From DASQFQ01 sp038327685 (GTDB lineage: Bacteria > Actinomycetota > Thermoleophilia > Solirubrobacterales > Solirubrobacteraceae): DNA of 54,181 nt. Below, one piece after another: positions 7,270-15,831 of this stretch. The translations under genes and the position numbers were made by a program. The stretch spans positions 1 to 54,181 of the forward strand of contig JBBQLH010000015.1 of the NCBI GenBank assembly GCA_038327685.1, given 5' to 3'. Positions within the stretch are counted from its first letter, which is position 1. Each line of letters begins with the position of its first letter. Below the pieces are notes generated by a model. The model had not been told where the DNA came from. It was given only the letters and a program-made list of their open reading frames with translations, and ran no database searches.

Positions 7270-8073
7270 ATGGCCCTCCCTCCTCCTTCGTACGGATCGA
7301 CCGTCCTCGTCACCGGCGCCTCCTCCGGGATCGGCGCGGACCTCGCGCGCCAGCTCGCCGAGCGCGGCTACAACGTGACGCTGACCGCCCGCCGCCGCGA
7401 GCGCCTCGAGGTGCTCGCCGACGAGCTGCGCGAGGCCCACGAGATCCACGTCGACGTCGAGACCTGCGATCTCGGCGACCATGCGGCCCGCCAGAAGCTC
7501 GCCGGCAAGCTGCTCGCGGGCGAGCGCGAGGTCGTCGGCGTGTGCAACAACGCGGGCTTCGGCAACCTCGGCCGCTTCCTCGAGCTCGACCTCGAGAAGG
7601 AGACCGACGTCGTGCGCCTCAACGTCGAGGCCGTGCACGAGCTGACCGGCGCGTTCCTGCCGCGCATGGTCGAGCAGGGCTCCGGCGCGATCCTCAACGT
7701 CGCCTCGACGGCGGCGTTCCAGCCGCTTCCCGGCTTCGCGACCTACGCGGCGACCAAGGCGTTCGTCCACTCCTTCTCGGAGGCGGTCCACTCCGAGCTG
7801 TCGGGCACCGGCGTGTCGGTCACCTCGCTCTGCCCGGGTTTCACGAAGACGGAGTTCGAGCAGGCGGCGGGCGCCGAGGAGCAGGCCTCGAAGCTGCCGG
7901 GCTTCACGTGGATGGAGTCCGACGACGTGGCCCGGCAGGCGATCGAGGGCATGCTCGCCGGCAAGCGCACGGTCGTGCCGGGCATGGTCAACAAGGTCGT
8001 CTCGACGAGCGGGCGCTACACGCCGCGGACCGTGCTCCTGCCGCTGATCGACCGCGTCTCGAAGTCGGGCTAG
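7270..8073 (+). CDS. short-chain dehydrogenase/reductase (SDR)
   Basis: NAD(P)(H)-dependent classical SDR of 267 residues; cytosolic, or peripheral through its basic C-terminus. It has TGASSGIG (15-22) for cofactor binding, NNAG (93-96), catalytic Ser near 146 and YAATK (Tyr159, Lys163), then LCPGF. The TARR motif after beta-2 suggests NADP. The type resembles the DltE/YqjQ-like group (about 260 residues) often annotated only as oxidoreductase; the substrate is unknown. The ATG at 7270 is used; upstream open frame is antisense to the HDAC gene. It converges on the acyl-CoA dehydrogenase at 8105, with repeat copy A between them. Confidence 0.9.
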   Translation: MALPPPSYGSTVLVTGASSGIGADLARQLAERGYNVTLTARRRERLEVLADELREAHEIHVDVETCDLGDHAARQKLAGKLLAGEREVVGVCNNAGFGNLGRFLELDLEKETDVVRLNVEAVHELTGAFLPRMVEQGSGAILNVASTAAFQPLPGFATYAATKAFVHSFSEAVHSELSGTGVSVTSLCPGFTKTEFEQAAGAEEQASKLPGFTWMESDDVARQAIEGMLAGKRTVVPGMVNKVVSTSGRYTPRTVLLPLIDRVSKSG

Positions 8074-8117
8074 GCCCCTGCCTCGGCCAGGGGCCTCGTC
8101 ACCGCTACGCTCGCTTC
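8074..8117 (-). repeat. dispersed two-hairpin repeat, copy A
   Basis: One of four related 40-45 base copies (others at 25387, 42584 and 50279), all in minus orientation here. Copy A spans the end of the acyl-CoA dehydrogenase gene: that gene's last codons and TAG stop (8105-8107) lie inside it. Its right half forms a perfect 7-base stem (8074-8080 with 8088-8094) that can act as a terminator between the convergent genes. Core on the minus strand: GGTGACGAGGCC. Confidence 0.75.
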
Positions 8118-9223
8118 CCCCGCGCGGCGCTCAGCAGCTCGCCGGCCACCCGGTCGGCGGCGTCCGCGGTGCCGGCCAGCAGCCGCCGTGAGAGCTGGGC
8201 GCGCCGGAAGTACAGCGGCGCGTCGTGCTCCCACGTCGCGCCGATGCCGCCGTGGACGGAGATCTGCGCCCGCGCCGCGTGGTCGAGCGCGTGGCCGGCG
8301 GTGAGCCGGAGCGCTGACGCCGCGACCGGGAACTCCTCGGGCTTGTCCTGGCCCGCCCAGCCCGTGTAGTACATGAGCGAGCGCGAGTTCTCGCTGCGCC
8401 GCAGGATCTCGACGAGGTCGTGCTTGACCGCCTGGTAGGACCCGATCGCGCGCCCGAAGGTGAAGCGCTCCTTGGCGTACTGGACGGAGACCTCGAGCGC
8501 GAGCTCGACCGCCCCGAGCGACTCCGCCGCCAGCAGCGCCTGGGCGACGTACCAGGCCGCCGCGGCGTCGCCGTCGCCGAGGTCGAGCGGCGTGCCGGGC
8601 GCGCCGTCGAAGGTGACGTGGCCGAGCGAGCGCGTCGGGTCGTAGCTGTCGGCCGTCTCGACGGACGCGTCGGAGCCCTGCACGAGCGCCGCGCGGCCGT
8701 CCGCGCCGACCACGACGAGCAGGTCGGCCCCGGGCGCGTCGGGCACCCAGGCGACCTCGCCGGTGACCGTCCCGTCGTCGCCGACCGTGGGCGCGGGCGC
8801 GCGCTGCGAGCCCAGCCGCGGGTCGACGGTCCACTCGGCCTCGATGTCGCTCGGGGGCCTGGTCGGCACGTAGGCGGCGCGCTGCTCGCCGGTCGCGAGC
8901 GCGTCGAGCACCCCAGTGACGGCGTCGCCGCCGCGCTCGAGCAGGAACGTGGCGGGGAGGTGGCCGAGCAGGCCGACGCGCGCGAGCACCCGCCCGAGCT
9001 CGGCGAAGACGAGCATGCCCTCCATCACGAAGAGCCCGGCGCCGCCGTGCTCCTCGGAGACCAGCAGGCCGGCCCAGCCCGCCTGCTGCGCGGTCGGCCA
9101 GAGGTCGGGGAGCTCGCCACCGTCGAGCGCCTCCCGCGCCGCCTCGACGGTCTTGAAGCGCGACAGCGCGCCGCGCGCGGCCTCCTTGAGGAACTCCTGC
9201 TCGTCGCTCAGCGCGAAGTTCAT
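8105..9223 (-). CDS. acyl-CoA dehydrogenase (smaller subunit of a pair)
   Basis: FAD-dependent alpha,beta-dehydrogenation of an acyl-CoA; 372 residues. N-terminal helical domain from FALSDEQEFLKEAAR, middle beta domain, then the C-terminal helical bundle with RFTFGRAIGSYQAVKH. The closing motif HGGIGATWEHDAPLYFRR carries the Glu that is the usual catalytic base position. The start overlaps the stop of the upstream acyl-CoA dehydrogenase by ATGA, indicating translational coupling. Such adjacent unequal pairs are known in actinobacteria as obligate alpha2beta2 enzymes for sterol side chains or other bulky acyl-CoAs; the substrate here is unknown. The C-terminus (GKRA) and stop are encoded by repeat copy A. 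Confidence 0.9.
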   Translation of the reverse strand: MNFALSDEQEFLKEAARGALSRFKTVEAAREALDGGELPDLWPTAQQAGWAGLLVSEEHGGAGLFVMEGMLVFAELGRVLARVGLLGHLPATFLLERGGDAVTGVLDALATGEQRAAYVPTRPPSDIEAEWTVDPRLGSQRAPAPTVGDDGTVTGEVAWVPDAPGADLLVVVGADGRAALVQGSDASVETADSYDPTRSLGHVTFDGAPGTPLDLGDGDAAAAWYVAQALLAAESLGAVELALEVSVQYAKERFTFGRAIGSYQAVKHDLVEILRRSENSRSLMYYTGWAGQDKPEEFPVAASALRLTAGHALDHAARAQISVHGGIGATWEHDAPLYFRRAQLSRRLLAGTADAADRVAGELLSAARGKRA

Positions 9224-10446
9224 GACGCGGCCCCTGCTGCCTCGCGCTCCTTGGCGCGCAGCTCGGAGAACGGGACGCCCTTGTCCAGGCGCGGCTCCGG
9301 CGGCAGGCCGAGCACGCGCTCGCCGACCATGTTGCGCAGGATCTCCTCCGTCCCGCCCGCGGACTTGAGGCCCGGGAGGTCGGAGACGAGCTCGCCCCAG
9401 TTGGCGTCGCTCAGCCCGTCGGGGCCGAGCACGTCGACGAGCAGCTCGCCGGCGGCGATCGCCGCCTTGATCGTGGTGACCTTCGCGAGCGCGCCCTCGG
9501 GGCCCGGGACGCCGCCGCGCTGCAGCGTGGTCAGCATCCGGTAGCCGGTGAAGCGGAGCGCGAGGAAGTCGGCCGCGATCTCGCCGTAGCGGTGGCGCAC
9601 CTCGCGGTCGCGCGTGGCGGCCTCGTCGGCGAGCAGCGCCTCCGCGAAGCGGTCCGCCCGCCAGCCGAAGCCCTCGCCGCCGAGCCCGATCGCGACGCGC
9701 TCGAACATCAGCGTCGTCATGCCGACGCCCCAGCCGCCGTTGACGGGCCCCACCTCGGAACCGGCGTTGAGCGCGACGTCGTCGAAGAACACCTCGTTGA
9801 AGTGCGCCTCGCCCGAGATCTGGCGCAGCGGGCGGATCGTGACGCCGGGCGCGTCCATCGGCACGATGAACATGGTCAGGCCCTTGTGCTTGGGCACGTC
9901 GGCGTCCGTGCGCGCGAGCAGCAGCCCGAACGCGGCGTGCTGCGCGTTCGTCGTCCACACCTTCTGGCCCGACAGGCGCCATGTGCCGTCGTCCTCGCGC
10001 TTGGCGCGGGTCTGGATGGCGGCGAGGTCGGAGCCTGCGGCGGGCTCGGAGAACAGCTGGCACCACACCTCGTCGGCGTTGAGCATCGGCCCGAGGTGGC
10101 GCTGCTTCTGCTCCTCGTCGCCGTGGGCGATCAGGGTCGGGCCGAGCATGCCGACACCGATGACGTCGAAGATGCCGGGCACGCCCGCGCGCCCGATCTC
10201 CTGATTGACGACGACCTGGTTGAGCGGGCCGAGGCCCTGGCCGCCGTACTCGGCGGGCCAGACGACGGCGGCGAGGCCGCCCTCGGCGAGCTTGCGCTGC
10301 CACTCGCGCCGGGCGGCGACGTGCTCGTGCTCGTCGAGCCCGGAGTCCTCCGCACGCGGCTTCGGCGCCTCCGCCTTGTGCTCGTCGAGCCAGCCGCGGA
10401 TCCTGGTGCGGTACTCGGCCAGCCCGGGCGTGTCATTCAGGTCCAA
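9220..10446 (-). CDS. acyl-CoA dehydrogenase (larger subunit of a pair)
   Basis: FAD-dependent acyl-CoA dehydrogenase of 408 residues. N-terminal domain with WPAEYGGQGLGPLNQ, middle domain with CQLFSEPAAGSDLAAIQT and the flavin-site segment KVWTTNAQ, and C-terminal AGGTEEILRNMVGERVLGLP. The TTG start at 10446 is supported by GGAGG about eight bases upstream; no ATG or GTG fits better. It is the first gene of a two-gene operon with the overlapping 8105-9223 partner. Paired subunits of this kind often share FAD sites across the interface, so this protein may be inactive alone. No ligase, thiolase or regulator lies beside it, so the pathway stays open. Confidence 0.92.
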   Translation of the reverse strand: MDLNDTPGLAEYRTRIRGWLDEHKAEAPKPRAEDSGLDEHEHVAARREWQRKLAEGGLAAVVWPAEYGGQGLGPLNQVVVNQEIGRAGVPGIFDVIGVGMLGPTLIAHGDEEQKQRHLGPMLNADEVWCQLFSEPAAGSDLAAIQTRAKREDDGTWRLSGQKVWTTNAQHAAFGLLLARTDADVPKHKGLTMFIVPMDAPGVTIRPLRQISGEAHFNEVFFDDVALNAGSEVGPVNGGWGVGMTTLMFERVAIGLGGEGFGWRADRFAEALLADEAATRDREVRHRYGEIAADFLALRFTGYRMLTTLQRGGVPGPEGALAKVTTIKAAIAAGELLVDVLGPDGLSDANWGELVSDLPGLKSAGGTEEILRNMVGERVLGLPPEPRLDKGVPFSELRAKEREAAGAAS

Positions 10447-10507
10447 GGGGTCTGCCTCCGGTCGTGCGAACGCGAGTGTTCAGACGGAGGACGGTACAGC
10501 CTCGCCA

Positions 10508-11935
10508 TCACCGGAACGCCCCGATGACGTCGGCGAAGCGCGTCACGGACTCGGGCCCGTGGGCGTCCGAGAGGCCGACGATCGCCGTCTGCACGCCTGC
10601 CTCCGCGAGCTCCCGGTAGCGGCCGACGTGCTCGTCGACGCTCGCCGCCCCCTGGCCCTCGCGCGGCTCGCCGGCGGCAACGACCCGTGCCGGCGCGAGG
10701 TGGGTGATCGTGATCGCGGCCGGATCGCGCCCCTCGGCCTCGCAGTGCGACCGCAGGACGTCAAGCTTGTGGCGGACGACCGCCGCGTCGCCGAACAGGT
10801 TGCACGCGTCGGCGTGGCGCGCCACCAGCCGCAGCGTCCGCCGCTCACCAGAGCCGCCGACGAGGATCGGGATGCGCTCCTGCAGCGGCCGCGGGTAACA
10901 GGTCGCCTCGGCCACGGTCACCGTGCGGCCCTCGAAGCGCGGCGAGCCGGGACCCCACATCAGCGGCAGCAGCTCAAGCGCGTCCTCGAGCCGCGCGTAG
11001 CGCTCAGCGAGCGGCGGGAACGGCCAGCCGTAGAGCCGGTGCTCGCGCTCGAACCAGCCGGTCCCGAGCCCGCACAGCGCGCGGCCGCCGGAGACGACGT
11101 CGAGCGTCGCCACGAGCTTGGCGAGATGGGCGAGGTTGCGATAGGTGATGCCCGTCACGAGCGTGCCGAGCCGGATCCGCTCCGTCACGCCCGCGAGGTA
11201 GCCGAGCGTCGTGTAGCTCTCGAGCATGTCCTCCCACTCGCGTCCGACCTGCGGGATCTGGAGGAAGTGATCCATCAGCCACAGACTCGTGAAGCCGGCC
11301 TCCTCGGCCGCGCGCGCGACCTCGGCGAGCGTCCGCGCCGTGCCCGCCAAATGTCCGTCCCAGTCGAAGCGGGCCAGCTGGAGGCCGAACTCGAGCGGCA
11401 GCGGATCCGCCTCCTGGCGGGCGGCCGCCTCCGGGGCGCTCAGGAACGCGGGCGGCACGAGCGCCACCGGCCCCGGGCCGGATACACCGGCGAATCCCTC
11501 ACCGGCGAGCTGCTCGGCCGCGCCGGCCGCCTCGCGCAGCTGGGCCGCGACGACCTTGGCGGGAACGGGCGTGCCGCGGGCCCGGTTGCGCTCGCGCACG
11601 ACCTTCTCCGGCGTGTCGAACACGATCGCGTAGGCCGGCACCGCCGCGCGCTCGGCGAGCGCACGCCAGGCGGCGCGCCGCTTCGGGTCGAGCCCGGTCG
11701 TGTCCGCGACCGTGGTGAGGCCCCGGCGCAGGCGCTTCGCGACGATCAGGTCGAGCACCTCGAACGCGTCGCGGCTCGCGCGCTGGTCGCGCTCACCCGC
11801 GCCGACGACCGCCCGCAGGCGATCCGAGGACACGACCTGATCGGCGTGGAACCAGGCGGCCGCCCACGCCGACTTCCCCGCCCCGGTCGCGCCCACGAGC
11901 ACGACGAGGCACGGGTCTGGCAGGCGAAGCGTCAC
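10508..11935 (-). CDS. fusion: P-loop kinase/ATPase domain plus F420-type LLM oxidoreductase
   Basis: Two-domain protein of 475 residues. Residues about 1-165 are a P-loop kinase of the polynucleotide-kinase/zeta-toxin-like type: Walker A GATGAGKSAWA (15-25), then DTTGLDPKRR and the RERNRARGTPVP helix that resembles a lid. Residues about 172-475 form a luciferase-like TIM barrel of the F420-dependent LLM class: EFGLQLARFDW, SLWLMDHF, RIRLGTLVTGITYRNLAHLA, GRALCGLGTGWFEREH and ILVGGSGERRTLRLVA. The GTG start overlaps the upstream stop (GTGA). It ends an operon that begins with the rhomboid gene. The continuous frame across both domains argues against two genes, and no start with a ribosome site is seen at the junction. 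Substrates of both domains are unknown. Confidence 0.85.
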   Translation of the reverse strand: MTLRLPDPCLVVLVGATGAGKSAWAAAWFHADQVVSSDRLRAVVGAGERDQRASRDAFEVLDLIVAKRLRRGLTTVADTTGLDPKRRAAWRALAERAAVPAYAIVFDTPEKVVRERNRARGTPVPAKVVAAQLREAAGAAEQLAGEGFAGVSGPGPVALVPPAFLSAPEAAARQEADPLPLEFGLQLARFDWDGHLAGTARTLAEVARAAEEAGFTSLWLMDHFLQIPQVGREWEDMLESYTTLGYLAGVTERIRLGTLVTGITYRNLAHLAKLVATLDVVSGGRALCGLGTGWFEREHRLYGWPFPPLAERYARLEDALELLPLMWGPGSPRFEGRTVTVAEATCYPRPLQERIPILVGGSGERRTLRLVARHADACNLFGDAAVVRHKLDVLRSHCEAEGRDPAAITITHLAPARVVAAGEPREGQGAASVDEHVGRYRELAEAGVQTAIVGLSDAHGPESVTRFADVIGAFR

Positions 11936-12882
11936 TCGTAGATCACGACGTCGGGCGGCGGGCGCAGGCGCAGCACCTGGCGTGGCGTCATGAGGTCCGT
12001 GTCCTCGCGGTAGAAGAGCTTGAAGCCCTCGTGGAAGAACGCGCGCGGCGAGCGCGTGAACGCGTGGTACTTCGCCTTCTTGATCGCCTGACCGCCGAAG
12101 CCGTCGGCGTTCAGGACGATCGAGAGTCCCGGGCGCTCCTGGAGCCGGGTGTCGTCGACCATGTCGTTCGTGAACTGGTGGATGAGGAAGAGCTTCTCGG
12201 GCAGGTTGCGCTTCTTGACGAGCTGCGCGAGCCAGGCCGAGGTCGCGTTGACCTCGCGCGCCCCGACGGAGCCGATCACCTTGCCCGGGATCTGGCCGGG
12301 CCCCATCCGCCACTCGGGGTCGAGCGCCAGGCTGACGTCCGGCTCCTTGAGCCACTTGCGGAGCCGAACGGTCTCGGTGAAGAAGTCCGATCGACCGGGC
12401 TGGATGTCGAGGATCAGCAGCGCCTTGGCCCGCCGCGCGGCGCGCAGGTAGCGGTTGATCACCTTGGGCTCCTGGCGCGTGTTGTAACGCTCGCCCTCGC
12501 CCGGGTGCGCCGCCGCGACCACCGCGAGGAGCTCCATCGCCGGCAGCACCGGCCGGGTCCTGCGCTGGTAGGGCCGCGCCTGGCGTCGCAGCCGCCGCGC
12601 GGCGCTGGCCGGCGTGCCGATCCCGAGCTCGCCGAGCTCCGCGGCCTGGGGCGCGCCGTAGAACGCGACGATCCGGCGGTTCGGCAGCAAACGCCGTCCA
12701 CCACCCGGCAGCTGCGGAGGGGCAGGGGTCGCCGTGGCAGCCCGGGGCTTGCCGGCCGCGGGGCGGTCGCCGCCGCCGCCGCGCAGAAGCAGCCCGGCGA
12801 GGCCGATCACGACGACGCCGAGGAGCACGGCCACGACGCGCCGCCGCCGGTACACCGCCGGGCTGAGGGGTGGGGTCGCCAC
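11932..12882 (-). CDS. membrane-anchored protein of an uncharacterised actinobacterial family
   Basis: 316 residues with a single N-terminal TM segment (about 14-34) followed by a Pro/Ala linker, so the main domain is outside the membrane. The C-terminal 240 residues look like an alpha/beta barrel. Conserved blocks stand out: RRIVAFYGAP, ALLILDIQPGRSDF, SLALDPEWRMGPGQIPG, KLFLIHQF and LSIVLNADGFGGQ. Acidic residues in the DIQPGR and DPEWR blocks suggest a glycosidase-like active site, but this is inference. I recall this family only as hypothetical proteins in actinobacteria. It follows the D-Ala-D-Ala carboxypeptidase by 18 bases, pointing to the cell envelope. The start is GTG. Confidence 0.7.
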   Translation of the reverse strand: MATPPLSPAVYRRRRVVAVLLGVVVIGLAGLLLRGGGGDRPAAGKPRAATATPAPPQLPGGGRRLLPNRRIVAFYGAPQAAELGELGIGTPASAARRLRRQARPYQRRTRPVLPAMELLAVVAAAHPGEGERYNTRQEPKVINRYLRAARRAKALLILDIQPGRSDFFTETVRLRKWLKEPDVSLALDPEWRMGPGQIPGKVIGSVGAREVNATSAWLAQLVKKRNLPEKLFLIHQFTNDMVDDTRLQERPGLSIVLNADGFGGQAIKKAKYHAFTRSPRAFFHEGFKLFYREDTDLMTPRQVLRLRPPPDVVIYE

Positions 12883-12900
12883 CGCTACTGCATACCCGGA

Positions 12901-13902
12901 TTACGGCGCGAGCCTGAAACCGCGGTCCAGCAGCCTGCGCGCCTGGCCCGCGGGGTCGGGCGAATGCAGCAGCACGACGCCGAGGCGCACCGGCCCGCGG
13001 CGGACACTGGCCACCAGGCAGCGCCCGGCCGCCACCGTGTAGCCCGTCTTGATCCCCGTTACGCCGAGGTAGCCCTGCCGCAGCAGCGGATTGTGGTTGT
13101 AGAGGTAGATCCGACCGCCCTTGATCGGGAACGGCAGCACGGCCTGGCGGCGGCGCACGATGCGGGCGAGCCTCGGCTCGCGCAGGACGGCGCGCGCGAG
13201 CGCCGCCAGATCCGGCGTGCACGAGTGGTTCGCGCGGTCGACGAACCCGTCCGGGTGGGAGAAGTGCGTGCACGTCAGGCCCATCGCGCGTGCCTGGCGG
13301 TTCATCAGCGCGACGAAGCGCGGCACCGTCCCGCTGACCTTCTGCGCGAGCGCGATCGCCGCGTCGTTGCCCGACGGCAGCAGCAGGCTGTTGAGCATCG
13401 TCTCGACCCCGATGCGGCGGCCGCGCCGGAACAGCCCGACGCCCGAGCCCTTGTAGGCGAGTGCCTCCTTCGTGATGCGCACCTTCGAGCCCGGCGGCAC
13501 CCGGTGGGCCACGAGCACGGCGGTCATCATCTTCGTCAGCGAGGCGATCGGCAGCACGCGCGTCGGGTCGCGCCGCCACAGCACGCGACCCGTGTCGAGG
13601 TCGAACAGCAGCCCGGAGCGCGGCGGGTGCTTGAAGGCCAGGCGCACGACGTCGCGCGGGTCGTCGAGGCGGACCGACAGCGGCGAGGGCGCCGTGCCAC
13701 CGCCGGCGAGCGGTGCGGGCGCGCCGTCGACGAGGCCGTTCGCGGGGGTGGGCGCCGCCCGCCTGGGTGCGGGGGGCTCGTCCCGGGAGGCAAGGAACAG
13801 GGCCCCGGCCGCTCCGGCGCCGAGCAGGCCGAGGATGGCGAGCAGATTGGGCCAGCGCCGCCGCCTGCGCTTCCGGCCCCCCTGGAAGACGTGGTAGGGC
13901 AT
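12901..13902 (-). CDS. D-alanyl-D-alanine carboxypeptidase (penicillin-binding protein, S11 family)
   Basis: Serine DD-carboxypeptidase trimming the terminal D-Ala from peptidoglycan stem peptides outside the membrane. It has 333 residues. A very basic N-terminus (GGRKRRRRRW) and one TM helix (about 18-38) are followed by a low-complexity linker and the catalytic domain. The three penicillin-binding motifs are intact: SxxK in ASLTKMMTA, SGN in LLPSGNDAAIALA and KTG in GIKTGYTVAAG. The C-terminus stops soon after the catalytic domain, so there is no amphipathic tail of the E. coli PBP5 type; anchoring is N-terminal. It lies 7 bases after the small membrane gene in the rhomboid operon. Confidence 0.9.
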   Translation of the reverse strand: MPYHVFQGGRKRRRRRWPNLLAILGLLGAGAAGALFLASRDEPPAPRRAAPTPANGLVDGAPAPLAGGGTAPSPLSVRLDDPRDVVRLAFKHPPRSGLLFDLDTGRVLWRRDPTRVLPIASLTKMMTAVLVAHRVPPGSKVRITKEALAYKGSGVGLFRRGRRIGVETMLNSLLLPSGNDAAIALAQKVSGTVPRFVALMNRQARAMGLTCTHFSHPDGFVDRANHSCTPDLAALARAVLREPRLARIVRRRQAVLPFPIKGGRIYLYNHNPLLRQGYLGVTGIKTGYTVAAGRCLVASVRRGPVRLGVVLLHSPDPAGQARRLLDRGFRLAP

Positions 13903-13909
13903 CGGCTCC

Positions 13910-14086
13910 TCAGCGGTTGCGGGGCCCGCTCCCGAGTGCCCCGAAGATGCCGAAGAAGAAGATCGCGACGACGAGCAGCGACAGGACCGAGAGCACGTCG
14001 GGCCCCGACTTGAAGATCACGAACAGGGTCAGGAAGGCGAGCAGGGTGGTGAACGCCAGCGCGGCGCCCACGACGAGCGTGCGCAT
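13910..14086 (-). CDS. small two-helix membrane protein
   Basis: 58 residues, starting MRTLVVGAALAFTTLLAF, with two hydrophobic helices (about 4-26 and 31-50) and a short basic tail GSGPRNR. It starts two bases after the rhomboid stop and ends seven bases before the carboxypeptidase start, so it belongs to the same operon. Codon third positions are G or C throughout, supporting a real gene. No function is recognised. Confidence 0.65.
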   Translation of the reverse strand: MRTLVVGAALAFTTLLAFLTLFVIFKSGPDVLSVLSLLVVAIFFFGIFGALGSGPRNR

Positions 14087-14088
14087 CC

Positions 14089-14838
14089 CTAGCGGCGCAG
14101 GGCGGCCTCCTCCTGCCGCCGCCGCTTGCGCTCGTCCGCGAACAGCTTGATCGCGATCAGCCCGAACACGAAGCCGCCGATGTGCGCGAAGTACGCCACG
14201 CCGCCCCCGTTGCCCCCGCCGCTCGAGAGGTTGAAATAGCCGAACAGCGCCTGCTCGACGAACCAGAACCCGAGCACCAGCAGCGCCGGCAGCTCGAGGA
14301 TGGTGAAGAAGAAGACAATGAAGATGATCGTCACGACGCGGGCGCGCGGGAACAGCAGGATGTAGCCCCCCAGGACGCCCGCGATCGCCCCCGAGGCGCC
14401 GATGTTCGGCACCATCGAGTTCGGCCCGACGAGGATCTGCAGCGCCGTCGCCGCGAGCCCGGCGAGCAGGTAGAACATCACGAACTTGACGGGGCCCATG
14501 GAGTCCTCGACGTTGTTGCCGAAGATCCACAGGAACAGCATGTTGCCGCCGAGGTGCAGCAGCCCGCCGTGCATGAACATCGACGTGAAGAGCGTCAGAT
14601 AGGTCGACGCCGTCGGTGCTGGACACCCCTGGGCCGCCACCTGCATTCCCGGATGGGTGACCTCGTACGGGATCTGGGCGTAGTTGGCGACGTTGCAGAC
14701 GTAGTGCTGGTTGCTCGGATCCCCGAACGACAGCCCGCCCTCCTGCCAGAAGAAGTACGCGATCACGTTGAGGGCGATCAGCGCCACCGTGACGACGGGG
14801 AAGCGGTCCGTCGGGATGTTGTCCTTGACCGGGAACAC
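14089..14838 (-). CDS. rhomboid-family intramembrane serine protease
   Basis: Membrane protein of 249 residues with about six hydrophobic helices; rhomboids cleave substrate TM segments in the membrane plane. The catalytic dyad is visible: Ser in NIGASGAIAGVLGGY (GxSG) and His in AYFAHIGGFVFGL. The oxyanion-region signature MFMHGGLLHLGGNMLFLW is present as well. A roughly 45-residue loop after TM1 includes two Cys residues (about 48 and 69) that could form a disulphide outside. The start is GTG. It leads an operon with a small membrane protein, the DD-carboxypeptidase and the anchored barrel protein; a link to envelope quality control is inference. Confidence 0.9.
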   Translation of the reverse strand: MFPVKDNIPTDRFPVVTVALIALNVIAYFFWQEGGLSFGDPSNQHYVCNVANYAQIPYEVTHPGMQVAAQGCPAPTASTYLTLFTSMFMHGGLLHLGGNMLFLWIFGNNVEDSMGPVKFVMFYLLAGLAATALQILVGPNSMVPNIGASGAIAGVLGGYILLFPRARVVTIIFIVFFFTILELPALLVLGFWFVEQALFGYFNLSSGGGNGGGVAYFAHIGGFVFGLIAIKLFADERKRRRQEEAALRR

Positions 14839-14844
14839 GCGGCG

Positions 14845-15831
14845 CTAGCCGGCGGCGGCCAAGGGGCCGCTACCCGGCCGGGACTGCGGCACGTGCTGGT
14901 CGGCGTGGTAGCTCGACCGCACGAGCGGTCCGGCGGCGATGTGGTCGAAGCCCAGGGCATAGGCCGCGTCCTCCAGCGCCTTGAACTCGTCGGGATGCCA
15001 GAAGCGCACGACCGGCAGGTGGCGCTCGGTGGGCCGCAGGTACTGGCCGACGGTGAGCACCTGGACGCCGTGCTCGCGCAGCGCGCCGAACGCCTCGACC
15101 ATCTCCTCGTGCGTCTCCCCGAGGCCGACCATCAGCCCCGACTTCGTCGTGACCTCGTCGCCACCCATCTCCTTCGCGTTGCCCAGGACGCGGAGCGAGC
15201 GCTCCCAGCGCGAGCCGCGGCGGGCGACGGGATACAGGCGCGGGACGACCTCGACGTTGTGGTTGAAGACGTCGGGGCGCTCGGAGATGACCTTGGCCAG
15301 CGGCATCTCCTCGCCGCGGAAGTCGGGCGTGAGGACCTCGACCTTGCACTCCGGCGCCTGCAGCCGGATCGAGCGGATCACGCCGACGAAGGCCGAGGCG
15401 CCGTAGTCGGGCAGGTCGTCGCGGTCGACGCTCGTGACGACCGCGTGGCGCAGCCCCATCTTCGCCACCGAGCGCGCGACGCGCAGCGGCTCGAGCGGAT
15501 CGTTCCAGGTCGGCTTGCCGGTCTTGACGTTGCAGAAGCCGCAGCGCCGCGTGCAGGTGTCGCCGAGGATCATGAAGGTCGCGGTGCCGCGCTCCCAGCA
15601 CTCGCCGACGTTGGGGCAGGCCGCCTCCTGGCAGACCGTGTGGAGCCCCTCGCTCGTGATCATCTCGGTCAGCTCGCGGTACTTCGGCCCGCCGGGCGGC
15701 GGCACCTTGAACCAGGGAGGCTTGCGGCCGCGGAACGGCTGCACCTCCTCGCCGAGCACCTTGCGTACGTCCATGCCCCCGGGGTTGGACCGGGAGCGGG
15801 TGACGTGGATGCGCTCGCTGACCTCGCTCAC
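14845..15831 (-). CDS. lipA: lipoyl synthase
   Basis: Radical SAM enzyme inserting two sulphur atoms into protein-bound octanoyl groups to make lipoate; 328 residues. It has both iron-sulphur clusters: the N-terminal auxiliary cluster CQEAACPNVGEC and the radical SAM CTRRCGFC, plus the C-terminal RSSYHADQ serine motif that binds the auxiliary cluster. The GTG start overlaps the lipB stop (GTGA). Its targets are close by: the E2 lipoyl domains encoded at 16505-17818 and 20527-21927. Confidence 0.97.
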   Translation of the reverse strand: MSEVSERIHVTRSRSNPGGMDVRKVLGEEVQPFRGRKPPWFKVPPPGGPKYRELTEMITSEGLHTVCQEAACPNVGECWERGTATFMILGDTCTRRCGFCNVKTGKPTWNDPLEPLRVARSVAKMGLRHAVVTSVDRDDLPDYGASAFVGVIRSIRLQAPECKVEVLTPDFRGEEMPLAKVISERPDVFNHNVEVVPRLYPVARRGSRWERSLRVLGNAKEMGGDEVTTKSGLMVGLGETHEEMVEAFGALREHGVQVLTVGQYLRPTERHLPVVRFWHPDEFKALEDAAYALGFDHIAAGPLVRSSYHADQHVPQSRPGSGPLAAAG

